Origin: Falciphora oryzae
Taxonomy: Eukaryota > Ascomycota > Sordariomycetes > Magnaporthales > Magnaporthaceae
Direction of reading: 5' to 3'
DNA length: 64,000 nt
NCBI GenBank assembly: GCA_000733355.1
Contig: JNVV01000070.1
Location: 70,964-134,963 of the forward strand
Under the pieces are notes generated by a model. That model was given only the letters and a program-made list of their open reading frames with translations, was not told the DNA's origin and did not search any database. Shown here piece by piece: positions 32,691 through 44,183 of this stretch. The position numbers and the translations under genes are program-made. How positions within the stretch are numbered: the first letter of the stretch is position 1; the number at the start of each line of letters is the position of its first letter.

Positions 32691-35345
32691 GAAGCATGGG
32701 GGATTGCCACTGGCAGCCGCAGCCCTGCAAAATAATCCGGATGAATGGGGCACGTTGACTTAGAGTTGTTAGTGTGGGAAGAGCCTCTTTGTAGGACGCA
32801 TAAACTTGCTCTGCATAGCGCTCTACGCAGCATCCATTGGGTGACTCGGCATGACTTGCTGTCCTGGGGGCTTTGCGCCACATATTGCCCTCTGTCCGCA
32901 GCCGCGCTTTGCTTTGTCCCACCAGGTTAGGTGCCTTTTTTCCCCCCCAAAGGCTGCTGACGTGTAGCAGCAGAGGAATGGGTATTCGATACCTAGCCTA
33001 CAAAGAACGTTTTGGTCCCAGTGCAGCAGGAGGCGCCATGGCGAGTGCCTGCAGTCGGGTGCCGTCTGGGTCTGGCCTTGAGCTGCTGGAGGAGCCAGGA
33101 CAGAGTCGGCGCAGCCAAGCACGAAGCAGCCCAGGCAAGCGGCCGTCGCGCAGGCACGCACAGTGACAGCCCCCTCGAGCAACGCCCCGGTCAAATAATC
33201 ATGGCGTGGAGGCGACAGCGTGCCTCGAGGGTGAGCACAAGCAGGGGAAAGGATCCAAGAATTTGAAGAGTGTATAGGAACCTTCGTTAATCTGAGGAAC
33301 TTTGAGTTAAGCAGTGTGCCGGGACTGTCATTCCAGGGCCCAGACTGCGACGCCCGGCAAAAACTGGCCTCCCCAGGGCAAAGCCTTGGTAGCTTTGGTC
33401 GTGGTTGTTCTGGTGGCGATGGTGGTGCTCGTCTGAACAGCTCCAGCATCGAGGACTGCAGCCTTGCCCTCTCAAGTCACCATCACACCCCAGACCTCTA
33501 CGCAAAAAAAAAAAACCCTCCGCTAAGCCCTCGCGCTCGTTCTCGAACGCAGACGTGAAGCCGGGAAACAGCGAGTTTTGTAATGTCACCACATCGATCG
33601 CTGGTGTGCCACGCGACAACGCTATGGCAGCAGTAAATTGAGCGGACACAGCCCAGGACACGGCAGACACATTAGCGGAATGCCTGCACCTAGTGATCTC
33701 GGTCAGGGGCAGCACGCGCGGCGCCACCCCTCCCTCTCGGAACCCGCCTGCTGGCTGCGGGCACCGCGACGTGGACGGGACGGTGGGCGGCCTGGACAGA
33801 AGATACCTCGATGACCGACTCGGACGCCGCCTTCCTTCGCCTTCAGCCCCGCCGGTCATATCCGCCATCCGGGTGCCAGGGTGGGTGCCAGGGTTTCCCT
33901 TTTAAGTTAGCGACGCGCCCAGGGGGCGTCCCAGGAAACCCAGACGTGCCAGCCTGCTGAGGGTAGCGTCGACTGGCTTTGGGCTTGCTTCAAGGGCGTC
34001 TCTGCCCTGGCGCTGCTCGGCTATCCACACAAAATACCAACCCGGCGAGCCGAGTTATCCTGAAACTTCCAAGGGCTCTGTAGTTGAGGTGAAGGCGTCG
34101 CGTCCGCCACTTCTGCTAGAGTTGCCGCGGCCCCTCGCAGTCTCTCGTCAACTTTATGGGCTCCAGGCAGAAGCCAAGAGGACTAGTCGACACAAATGCC
34201 CGAGCTGGGCGGCTCTCCATGGCTGGTATCGGTTCGGCTAGATCGTCGGCAGATGCTGGGAAAGCTGGTGCATTTATTGCATTTTGAACAAGTGGGAAGC
34301 TTTGTGAATAAACTTGGGGACTCCTGGACTTGCGCCCTGGAGCATGAGGAGGCCAGGAGCCTGAAGACGCCCCACCTTTCACCTCCCGAGAGTTGTCGTT
34401 TCCAATGTTTTAGGCTGGGCGTTCTAGCAGAATCCTGAGACGAGACTCGTCCCTGGGCAGACGCGGGAGCTGTAGGACAAGGCCCTTTTAAAGAGCAGGG
34501 CGCGGCTCAGAGTTGCCCTTGGCGCCGTCCGAGACAGCCTTTGACGAGCCGGTGCCTTTGAGACGATGGCCTCCGGCGGCGAGGCGAGGTTTTCTGAGGA
34601 AAACCAAAATTAACAGTGGTCGAGGGAGCCTCGGACAGGCATTATCCATGGCAGTCGACAGCGGAAGCGGACCTGGCCCAGACCCGGGTGTTAGCTGCCT
34701 TCGAATGCCCCTGCGAGTCCTGATCCTCCGAGCTCGATATTTAGGTCGTTTTGCTTCCAAAGGTGCACAAGCGGAAGGCGACCGCGTCGTCGAGAACTGC
34801 CTCATACTCTTGGCTAACCTCGTGCGAATGGACTGGAAGACGCGCCTCAAGGTTTGTCGCCAGCGGCACCAAACCGGACGGATGCACAGCCACACCGCAA
34901 CCGCCTCGGGGATAAAAAGCCCAACATCAGGCGTGAACGACGCCAAACGTCGTGCTCAGGCGCAAGCACCACGGGTTCAGCGGCTGCGTGAAACTGCGTG
35001 GCACATCGTCGGCGTCGAAGTCGCACGTTGCCTTCACGATTGCTGCCACATAACTGCCGCAAGCGCGCCCAGGGGGGTTCGATAATGGCGACCCCTGACC
35101 AGTTACATGCTGATACTTGCACAGAAAGTGGCTTTGCGGGATGGTAGGAGGGGAGGAAGCCTACCACAGGGTGTTGATTATACGATGTCCAGCTAATCTT
35201 CTGTCCACGTTCCTTATCCAATAGTAGACTCCCTCGGACAAATCCAACGAAGGGGCAACCCGAAAGTATAAGCATGGAGGAAAAAGGAAAGTAGTATAAC
35301 GCTACCAGCTAAGCAGCTCGCTGTGAGCCCAGTTCGGGCTCGGGC
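32691..35345. other. Repeat graveyard, one protein-like fragment
   Basis: On the minus strand between about 33520 and 33760 a fragment reads VSAQFTAAIALSRGTPAIDV followed by VTLQNSLFPGFTSAFENERE, which looks like real protein but has no start, domain or neighbours. A minus frame at 34847-35275 and plus frames at 34513-35085 are GC-driven overlaps. No gene is supported. Confidence 0.35.
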
Positions 35346-37040
35346 TTGCTTTGCGCCGCTTTGGCGCAGCCCTGCTTCATTTGCGGTCCGCTTTTTGTTT
35401 CGCTTCGCTCCCTTCTGGCCGGTGGTGTGAAAAAGCTCCGGGGCGAGCTTTCCAATCTCAGCATAGAGGTGCTGGAGATCCGCCTTGACGTTGGGCGTGA
35501 GAATCCTGGATCGGCCCCCGACGCCGCACGACCGGCTGATCGTTTGCTTGAGGTTGTTGATTAAGCTTATGCTAGCCTCATCAACATTGTTGATAGCCTG
35601 TGGGCGGGCCCGCTTGGGGGCGTCGGGAAGTTGAGGCGGGATGATGCCGCCACGGGCAGCCTTTTCGCTTAGCCGAGCGCTGCGCCGAAGGGGTGCAGGT
35701 GGCAGAGGCGGGGCTGATATGAGAGAGGGTGACGCAGGCGGAGAGGGAGGTAGAGGGAGAGAGCGGGACGAGGTAGGGGAGAAAGCAAGGAAGCAGGGGG
35801 AGGATGCGGACTCACGTTCTCCTCGCCCAGTCCATAATCCTCCTCCTCGTTCGGACCCAGCCCGGGCACTTCCCCATGCTATTCATACTGCTCATGCTGC
35901 TTTTCGACTTCGAGCAGCTGGCGATGCTGGCTCTTTTGGCTGACACACCCCTCCATGCCGTCGTTGCCGTAATCGGTAATGGCCGTCTCGTTGGGGTCGG
36001 CTCCGCGAGCGGGCGAGCTAAAGGTGTCGTCAGGACCGAACGAGGAAAAATCGTCGCCTAGGAACAACGGTAGCCCCTCGTCCCTGCGCGCATCCGGCTC
36101 GTCGCTGTGACTAGAGCGGCAGCAACCATATCCGCTGGGGCTGGTGGACACCGCGCTTTTAGCCGTGCTGTCCCTTCCGCCAGCGAGGCGCGCATCTCGA
36201 GTTCTGGTAAGTGACGGAGAAGCTGTCAGCTGAGTGCCAACGCTAGAAGACCATCCTTAGCAGGACTTACTGCTGAGATAGCTGCTAAGCTTGCGAATTT
36301 GCTAAATCTACTAAGTCTGCTAGGACTATCGAGTCTGCCGAGCTTGCTGAGCCTGCTGGAAGTGCAAAGCCTGCTGGGACCGTCGAGTCTGCTGGGATTG
36401 CTAATCCTGCTATGCCTGCCGGCTGGAGCTGATGAGCACCTTCAAGGCCCCCTTTGCCCGCTTCACCAAGGGCTGGGTGAATACGGCGTTCGGGAAATGT
36501 CTCGGAAATAATCCCCGCAATTGGTTGGCGTCGTCAGGCTCCGACCACAGATTTTGCACGTTTTAAAGCTAAGACGATTCAACTCCTTGTGTGCCATAGT
36601 AGCCAGTGAAGCTAGCTCCTAAACGGCGCGGCCGTGTTTAAGGTGACGGGACCAGGTCCGGTGAGGTGGCAGAAAGGGCAAGACGGCAGGGCGGCGCTGC
36701 AGGTGGCACGCTGTGCCCGCTGGGGGCGCGCAGGCAGGGTGCGGCGGTCTTCTTGGGCGGGCTCGACGAGCCGCTGGCTTCGCTGGCGGCGGGTCAACCA
36801 GGCTGTCAGATGCGTGCTGCTGATGACGGGCAGGATGCGACGCCGTTCTTGCGCGAGCTTGAATAGCAGATGGCTTCGCTGGCGGCGGCCGCGATCCTGG
36901 AGGACGTCGGCACCTCGACGAGGGCAGTGGGTGTTGCCACGACACGAAACGGCTGGGGGATTTGCGCAACGAGGCAGGGACCAAGCAGCGCGCGCTTACG
37001 AGCCCCATTTGCCGCGTGGTCACGGGACCTGACCGCAAGC
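35346..37040 (-). pseudogene. Decayed transposon-like gene with zinc-binding-type Cys and Gln repeats
   Basis: Minus-strand blocks in order: CPFCH with downstream Ala/Pro segment (about 36650); FKTCKICGRS (about 36560), a second C-x-x-C; FPNAVFTQPLVKRAKGALKV and LISSSRQA; then a Gln-rich repeat in which many CAG positions read TAG; then DEGLPLFLGDDFSSFGPDD and NETAITDYGNDGMEGC; then VPGLGPNEEEDYGLGEEN ending at a GTGAGT donor (about 35813). A further block, PQAINNVDEASISLINNLKQ through NVKADLQHLYAEIGKLAPEL and a basic tail, lies at 35346-35640. At least five stops and several frame changes kill it. The mixture suggests a DNA-binding transposon or retroelement protein, but I cannot name the family. 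Confidence 0.5.
36290..36430 (-). repeat. Degenerate CAG-rich coding repeat with TAG conversions
   Basis: A 12-15-bp unit (AGCAGACTCG-like on the minus strand) is repeated about ten times. In the coding frame of the surrounding relic it would encode a Gln-rich tract, but many Gln codons appear as TAG or TAA. Confidence 0.7.
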
Positions 37041-37506
37041 TCCCGACAAATACGTCAGCCGCTCAACGCAGTGGAAACAGCTCCGCGCCACGACTCCAGC
37101 CACCCGTGCCATCCCCTTTTCCCATCGGCTCGCACACCTGGAGGTCCTGTCTGCCTTGACAGGAGGAGAGGAGGGCGAGACCATGTCTGGCCACGCGTTC
37201 TTCTCTGTGCCAGCCACCCTACTTATAATGGGGCGGGCAGCAGACAGGGCCTCCTGCAAGTCTGGCAAGACGCTGGTGAATACATGTGCTCTCCAAATCG
37301 CTGCGTCCTGGGCATCTCCGAGATGCGAGCAAGCTGCAGGCCGAATGTTGCGGATGCAAACCCCTTGGAAATAGCCTGAGCGTTTTGTAAGTGTGTGGCT
37401 TGGTAAATATGGTGGTGCCTCCCTTTTACGCCGCGGGGTCACAGCAATCAGGCCATTTTACTGGCAGCCTCAATGTCCACCGCAGCGGATGGACAGCAGT
37501 GTGCCT

Positions 37507-37508
<2 letters not shown>

Positions 37509-37550
<42 letters not shown>
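37509..37550 (+). repeat. Poly(T) tract of 42 bases
   Basis: Forty-two consecutive T on the plus strand. It may be the poly(A) tail of a retroposed sequence on the minus strand, or a homopolymer expansion. No LINE or SINE body was recognised to its right. Confidence 0.95.
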
Positions 37551-37556
<6 letters not shown>

Positions 37557-37772
37557 CATCCACGGTGTGGCTTCGCGCTTTCCTGTTTTCGGGTGTGCGA
37601 TTTCCGTTTTGCCTAGGTGCATCCCCCGATTCTTCTTTCTGTCCTGCCATCCCGACAGTTACTTTTTCATCCCCCTTTGCTGTCCTCGCGCCGTCGCCTG
37701 CTGTTCCCTGCGCAGTTAAGTGTATTTCGTTACTCTACGGTATGAACCAGGCCCGACCTCGCGTTTCAAGCT

Positions 37773-38024
37773 TTGCTCAAACATCCTACGGCCGCACCCA
37801 GCCATCAAAAGGTGCGGCACCAGGCAAGCAAGAAGATCGAGTGGGATATGGTCCCAGACGCACACGAAGCCAGCGAGGACGATTGGGAGGACATCGTCAA
37901 ATTCGCCGAGGAGATGGCCACCAAGGAGAAGGCCGAGGAGAAGAAGGCCGATGCCGGTAAGGTGTTGGGCAGCCGGGGCGTGCTGGCCGACGGCTGCGGG
38001 CTTGTGCTGGAGTTTTGCACCTAG
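37773..38024 (+). pseudogene. Acidic helical coding fragment, unknown
   Basis: The plus frame has good composition: KKIEWDMVPDAHEASEDDWE followed by DIVKFAEEMATKEKAEEKK, ending LVLEFCT and TAG at 38022-38024. It is probably a coiled-coil segment. There is no start or family. It lies in repeat rubble next to another relic, so it is probably part of a retroelement. Confidence 0.35.
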
Positions 38025-38559
38025 CTCGCCGTCCAGGGCTTCGGAAAGCCCTTCCACATAAAGGCCGGGTCCAGGAATAAACCTGATGGATCCGCTAGGG
38101 GTAAAGAGGGAGAGACCGGAACTTTTTGCTCGGCTGGTTTGCCCTGGTAAATTTGCATATCAGAGGAGGCCTGCTCCCAGAGCATTGCTCTTAGGAAAAA
38201 TGAAAGGAAATCTGCGTCGTTTTCTGCTCCCTCTGCTGCTTGCTTATATGCGTCCTACTCAATTCCGAACATTCCCATCCATCACGTACAAACCCAGGCC
38301 GCTGGTTGACATAAAACCCGGAGTAGGGTTTGGGCTATTAAGAATCAGATAGTGCTTCACTTCTTCATGCTAACAAAATGCCAGCCAAAGTGCGAGCCCC
38401 CTTCCGAAAACCATATTGCCAGCCCTCCAGCCGTCTCCTGGCCACCGGACCTCCGTGCCAAATGATCATGCGTCAGCTACGCGCGGAAATGCCCTCATCC
38501 CGGTTAAAATCGAGCAAGTCGGGCTGCAAGAAACAGGTAGTCCTACATACCCAAGACTT

Positions 38560-38904
38560 GAACCCGGTCGAGCGTCAAGGCAGAAGATCCACAGCCCTCA
38601 AGCCGGCGAGCGCATCAAGCCTACCCGTCGAAGCGCCTGCCGGGACGTGCAGGCCCTGCTCGACACCGGAGCCATACGGGACCACTGCGTCAAGGTTAAA
38701 GGACAGGGAGGACGGTTCAACGACGAACATGCGCTGCATTATCTGGGCTTTGACAACCTCTACCAACCGATGCTACCATCCAGCCTCCGCATCATTGCTA
38801 CAGCTAGGGTCCGTAGGCAGCACCCGGCGCGCAGCGTCACCGTTTATGTTACCCGCGTGCTTTTGAAACACGCCTTACTAACAAAGATCCTGATCCGCCG
38901 ATAG
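38560..38904 (+). pseudogene. Possible retropepsin-type protease relic
   Basis: The plus-strand frame contains VQALLDTGAIRDHCVKV, which has the LLDTGA signature of retroviral-type aspartic proteases at the start of retrotransposon Pol. It continues with GRFNDEHALHYLGFDNLYQP before decaying. No flap or second motif, reverse transcriptase or LTR is visible nearby. The D-T-G-A context supports the call, but the motif is short. Confidence 0.4.
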
Positions 38905-41900
38905 TGGGCGGATCGCATCGGTGACTTGTCTGTTCTGCTTCGAAATAACCGTAGTAGCTGGCGGCGAATAGACCGTGGCCCTGCTGCGGGGCGGCCGTCC
39001 CACCCTCGGCCAGGACAGAGGCCAGGAAGCCTCAGACGTGCGTACCCAGGAGCACCAGTGGCTGTTGGCAACCCGTATCCGGGGCCTGCGCATCTACCCG
39101 TCCAACGAGCATAGCCTGCCTGACCAGCAATTGGCTGGTCAGCAACGCCAAGGTCTTGGTGCCAGCAGCTGCCGCGCCGCCATAGCAGTCCTGGCCTTGG
39201 AGACCGCTGTTCTTGGTCGTCTCGGCTTCTTTGGGTGCCGTCGAGATGATTGCCTCCATACTCCTCGCGTTTAACTTGCCGCGCAGAAAAACCCTGTATC
39301 GCCTTGGAGAGGCAGCATATTTCATCTGCTTTTCCACCTATTGGAGCGGGGCGAGGACACGCCGTGTAGGGACGGCGGCCTGCAAGGGGTGTTGCGCCAT
39401 GTACTTGGTCCTGACAAGAGCCTGACCGCGCTGTTCGTTCTCAGACTCCATCCCCATCATCAGACTGAGCCTGCGAGAACTAATCGACAACCTGCCGCTG
39501 CTGGACCCGGTGATGCTCGACCAGTAGGAGAGCAAGATCCACCAGCGGATCAAGACGAGGCTGGCTGGACTGGCTGCGCCGCCGCCTCGCATGGCACCCT
39601 ACCCGCGGCTACTGTGAACCGGCATATCTGTGCCTAGTCCGAGGCAGCGCGGTGAGCTATGTGTTCGGCCAAAAGCGCGAGTACATTAAGGAGTCCCTGG
39701 CCCGTGGCTGTATCAGCCTGTTCCCCACGGTCGCCGGGTGCACTGCCTGAAAGTGGTGCGGCGCGGAGTTGGACCTGGCGTGTATGAACGTGCCCTTAGC
39801 TGCCGGCTTGTATCGAGGCCAAAGGAAGCTCTTTCATACCAAGGTCTCCTTGTGCGCCGCTCCTAGGCGGTTATCCTGTCGTTGCTTGACGGCTTGCCGG
39901 CGGCTTTGGTAAAGCACTGGTCATGCCCACCCACTGCCGCCACCCCCGAAAGTCAACCCGGTTGTTTGACCGCTGCTCGAGGGGACCAGTCTGCTGGTTT
40001 CACAGAATTTTGCGCTTGGTGAACGAAACCGAAGGCCGGCGAGGTCTGGGTTCCATGGTCTTGGTCCCTGCTAACCGCTCATTACCGGCTTTTAGTGTGC
40101 GGACTCGCCGACCCGAATCCTTTTGGTACGTGATCTAGACAATGGGCCTGTAAAGATCATAATCCAGGTTAGCCCAGCCATCAAACTCCTCGTCTCCCAC
40201 AACCAGATGGTCATCATTCCCAGGCGAGGGAGTCGGCATATCGTTTGGCGGGCGCTCTTTTCGAGGCGGGGGTGGCCTTGCCGCTCTCGACGCCTCGTGG
40301 GTGCAAGCGACAACTCGGGACTACCCGGTTTATCCTTCGAGGCGTATCAATCGACGCTTCAACAGCCCAGGCTGTATCTGGCTTTCAGAACTGCACAATC
40401 TTGTAGCTGACTGCACTCACACCTCGATGCCCGCCCTGGGCCCAAGCAGCGCTCCGAAAGATGGAGAGAACCTGGCCCAATAGCCTTTGGACATCGTCAG
40501 GAATCCAGAAGGGCCGACGCCTCAGCTGACCAAGACGGTTCGTGGTCTTGGTCGTCCCCAGAGCGGCGCACAATGGAAAGACGGGTTCAATCTGGCTACC
40601 ATTTCCACTACCGGACTGTCACGCAGCATGCGCCGTAGCCCAGAATCTCCGCGAGCTCAAAGCCCGGGCTGCTTGTCCGAGACAGCGAAATCTCGTATCC
40701 AATGTGATGAGCCCCAATGGCTTCTATGCACTTGCCTGTGGCTGGGCCTAGTTTTTACTTTGTTCCCCTTCCTCTCAGAGCAAGTTATAGGCCCGCCCCT
40801 TTCCCTCGCCTCATGACAGTCAGCCAGCGCTGCCAAGCACGCACAGGCGACCTTCAGCAAACATCACCAACGCGAATCGGAAGACACAAGCCTGCCGAGC
40901 TGGCGCGCCTCGTCAACTGCGAGGGCCACCCTCGCAGGATCCTTTGGCGCAAGAAACGGCGAGCTGCTTCGACGTGAGGACGTCTGACGCAGCTGCCGCT
41001 GGGGCCAAGGCTTTCATGCCTGGCTCTTACCCGGCATGTGGTGGAGCTGCCGATTATTGCTGCCCACGCGTCAGGACGCCCGATGACCAAGAGCCTGACA
41101 CGAGAAAGGAGGTATGTGGGCGCGGGCAAGCGCCGTCTGCGAAGCGTCCTGCTGCTGGTGACGGCCGTGGACCATGGCGCCGGCAACAACCATGGTCGCG
41201 CGGCAGAAGGGCTGCTTGCCAGTCTGACTTCGGCCAAGCCGTCTCCCGAATCCCCTGAACTGCGTATTCGATGCCGCAATTCTCCGCGCAAGCGGCTGAA
41301 TCCAGCGACCAGACGGCATGGCAGCGCCCCCTCCTCACGCCACCAACCGAAAGCCATATGCTGCATACCTCGATGACACCAGGAGCGGTGCGGTCCATAC
41401 ATCTCGCCTATCTTTACCCTGCCCTGCTTCCCGCCTTGCCCTGCTTCCCATCCCACGTATGTTATTCACAAGGCTCGTGGCCCGCCTCATGTCATACTTA
41501 CCAGGCGAGCATTCCGATTCTTCTCCATCCGAATAATCCAATTTATCGTCCTGATGCTTCCCCACGACGACATGTGGGCTGCTTAAAAGCAACCGCGCAT
41601 TCCAAACTGTCACAGACCAGTTCGGCTATCCACGATAGAGAGACGGCTTTTGGACGATGGACTCGTTACATGTCGGGACCATGGCGATGCCTTTGAGGCG
41701 GCTCCCCTGTCCCGACCTCTCCGAGGTTCCACTTTCCGCAAGGCTATAGTTGGTTTTGGGATCGACTGCATCACTGCCGTCTGCCATGAGGTTGTCGTTA
41801 GCTTGCAGCCCCGAGTCCCGTCCGCTTTAGCTCCATCCGTTTTAGGACCACGCACATTATCAATAGCCGCCCAGGGGCATCCACCTAGGGGCATCCACCC

Positions 41901-42457
41901 CGGGGCATCCGCTTCGCTGTCGACAGCCTTGCTCTCGCCCGTCCGTTGAGGTCTGCGTCGAGGTCCCTGGCCAACCCAGCGCCGTCCTTCGTGGTGGCTG
42001 CATCGCGGACCCTTTGTCCGACTCGCGTCGCACCCGCCTGATCATGGAATCCCGTTTTTGCACTGCATGTTTCACTTCTCGCCCGTGCCTGTGGCCGTGA
42101 GGGCGAAGATTGCCGCGTTCATTTGGAGCATAGCTAAAGCACCCCCCGGCATTGACGGCTCGGCAACACGTCGCGATTGCAGAAATCTCATGCTACACCC
42201 GATCCCCCTGGGCCCGAGCCTGTGTGTGTTCAAAGTTGTCGTCCACCCCGTGCAATGTCCAGTGTTTGCCCTTTCGGCCCCTGAAGGTCGAAGCGGAATC
42301 CTGTCACCCTTGCTGTTCCCGTTCATCGCTGCCGCTATGATAAAGCCGGCAGCCGTAGCCCAAGCGACTCTAGTTATCGAAACTTTTGTCGCGCTTTGGA
42401 CCCGCCTTTTTCGACGCACTCGATCTCCTAACGGCTGTTGTCTTTTTAGTCGCAATG
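38905..42457. other. Repeat graveyard, fragments only
   Basis: Protein-like pieces include LSLRELIDNLPLLDPVMLDQ followed by a stop (about 39465-39525, plus), VSYVFGQKREYIKESLARGC (about 39655, plus) and GRHKPAELARLVNCEGHPRR (about 40880, plus). They are consistent with retroelement remains. A short direct repeat, GGGGCATCCACC-like, occurs three times at about 41874-41912. No intact gene was found. Confidence 0.4.
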
Positions 42458-43486
42458 CTAGCCTCGCCCCTCTATGCTCTCGCAAGGATGGCATTTTGCG
42501 TGGCGCATTTGGTTTGCAGCGCGTCCGCCGCCCGTGTGTGCTGAAAGGTCCAATCTGCCGGCGCCGCCTCTCTTCTCGGACAGTAGATTTTGATGTTTGC
42601 CCCCGAGCTCTTCGGTGTTCTCGAAGTCCAGCTGGGCTGTAGTCCACGGTCGCAGAATCGGCGTCGGTGCCGTCGCCGGCCTCGCCCAAAGTAGCAAAAC
42701 AGGGTCTGTGTCGTGTTCACGGCACATCGCCGACCAGCGTCCTGCAGAGCTTGGGCAGCAGGCAGCGGACTTGGAAGGTTCTGATGTGCGAAAACCAGAG
42801 CTGGGGTCTCGACGCTTGTGCCTGCGCCTCTCACAGATAGTCCATGGTGTTCTGCTGCGCCTGCTCTTACTGTTGTTGCTAAGGGACCGTCTTGGTCTGG
42901 AACGGGTTCGTGCTGTTAAACACATCGCCCGGTTGCGCCAGAAAAGTGTTGTGTGCGGGCGGCTTCTGCATGGGCTTAATGCGGCTACGGGAGTGCGCGG
43001 CAAGCTCAATACCTGTGGAAGCCGGCTGGGGAGGGCCGTGGTAGTCCACCTGGTCGAAGTTGACGAAGTTGTGGCGCTTGACGCTGATCATGAGCCCAGA
43101 CGTGGCCCCCCCCGAAAGTTCGATTCGCAGAGATCAAGGCCACCATCTTCTGGACCGTCGCTTGCAGCTTCACGGCCTTCTTTGACCCCTCCAAGCTCTC
43201 TTCAGGTTCGCTTTGCCTTTGCTGAAATGAGCATCTCGATTCCGTTTCCCTGCTTCGTGGTTGGTCTAAATTCTGTTGCGAGGGGCTGCAGCCCCATTGC
43301 ACCAGTAGTAATTCGGCGGAAATAATGCTGGTAAATGGCTTCAGTTAAGACTCCTGGCCGAGCCGCATCCGGCGCCTGTATTAACTGCATCGACTTGAAC
43401 TTTGCATCTGCAAGGGGCACGAATAGAAATATGGTGTCAAATCGCAGCAATCTATGTGGGCGGCGCCATACGTGGTTGGAACGCAC
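42458..43486 (-). pseudogene. Decayed coding sequence with Gln-tract stops
   Basis: Minus-strand blocks: FKSMQLIQAPDAARPGVLTE and AIYQHYFRRITTGAMGLQPL; then a coiled-coil-like SLEGSKKAVKLQATVQKMVA; then VKRHNFVNFDQVDYHGPPQP and AHNTFLAQPGDVFNSTNPFQ. A Gln-rich stretch follows in which stops (TAG/TAA) interrupt runs of CAG/CAA, and then WTTAQLDFENTEELGGKHQN. Frame changes separate the blocks. The Gln runs with stops resemble the relic at 35.3-37.0 kb, so both may come from the same element type. Family not recognised. Confidence 0.4.
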
Positions 43487-44183
43487 CCGGAATAATTTTA
43501 CAACGCTGTTTCGGTGTTGGTTCTAGGAAGGCGGCTCGCTCATGTCCCGGAACATCTTTAGGCACCCGGAATTCTATCCCTCTTTTACCCCCTTGGAGTT
43601 AGAAGCGTGCGGATTTGGACGCGGCTCAGGCACGAATGGGTGCCACCAAACAGGGGGCACCGGGGTTACATTGAAGGCAGTTCCAAGGGACCGTGGAGAA
43701 AGGACTAGCGGAGCCGTTCGAAACCCGGGGGGCTGCCGATTGCGTGGGGCGAATGTCCTCGGAGCCGGCCTGGACCATGGAGTCCCTGCCCGCTGCTTGA
43801 GCCTCGCCACGAGGGGCTCCGCCCGAGCGGTTGTCGACTTTGCCTACATGCCCGTCTGTGGGATATTTGCCTTCGCCTTCAGGCTACCATTCCCCCTCAT
43901 ACAGTGGGCCGCCCCGCACGCCTCCGATCCCACCTACCGAATGCGACAGCAATTTTCCTGGCTTGTGGTTGGTGCGAGTAGGATGGCGGGGTTGCTGCCT
44001 GACGCCGAGGCGTCGGGGCTGAGGCCGGCAAAGACGAAGTCGCCTGGAGCAGACGGCGCGACAACCGGTGCCATGGAATTCCGTCTTCTCCTCCCATCAC
44101 CAGGCTGTCGGCGGTCCTCCAATGCGCTCCCCCTCCCAGACACATAGAGCGCAGACGGCACGACGGAGCGGATAGAAGCAGCA
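43487..44183. other. 5' flank of patatin NLR gene
   Basis: A 201-codon plus frame (43542-44147) has no domain and mixes hydrophobic and Arg/Pro-rich stretches. I take it as non-coding. The last 100-200 bp are the probable promoter of the NLR gene; no TATA box is obvious. Confidence 0.4.

Noticed and set aside
36299..36511. Leu-rich plus-strand frame that looks like a leucine-rich repeat or membrane protein
   Set aside because: It is the complement of the degenerate CAG repeat; the minus strand explains it better.
43542..44147. 201-codon plus frame just upstream of the patatin NLR start
   Set aside because: Considered as a linked partner gene of the receptor, but it has no domain or SNARE-like coiled coil and its composition is poor.
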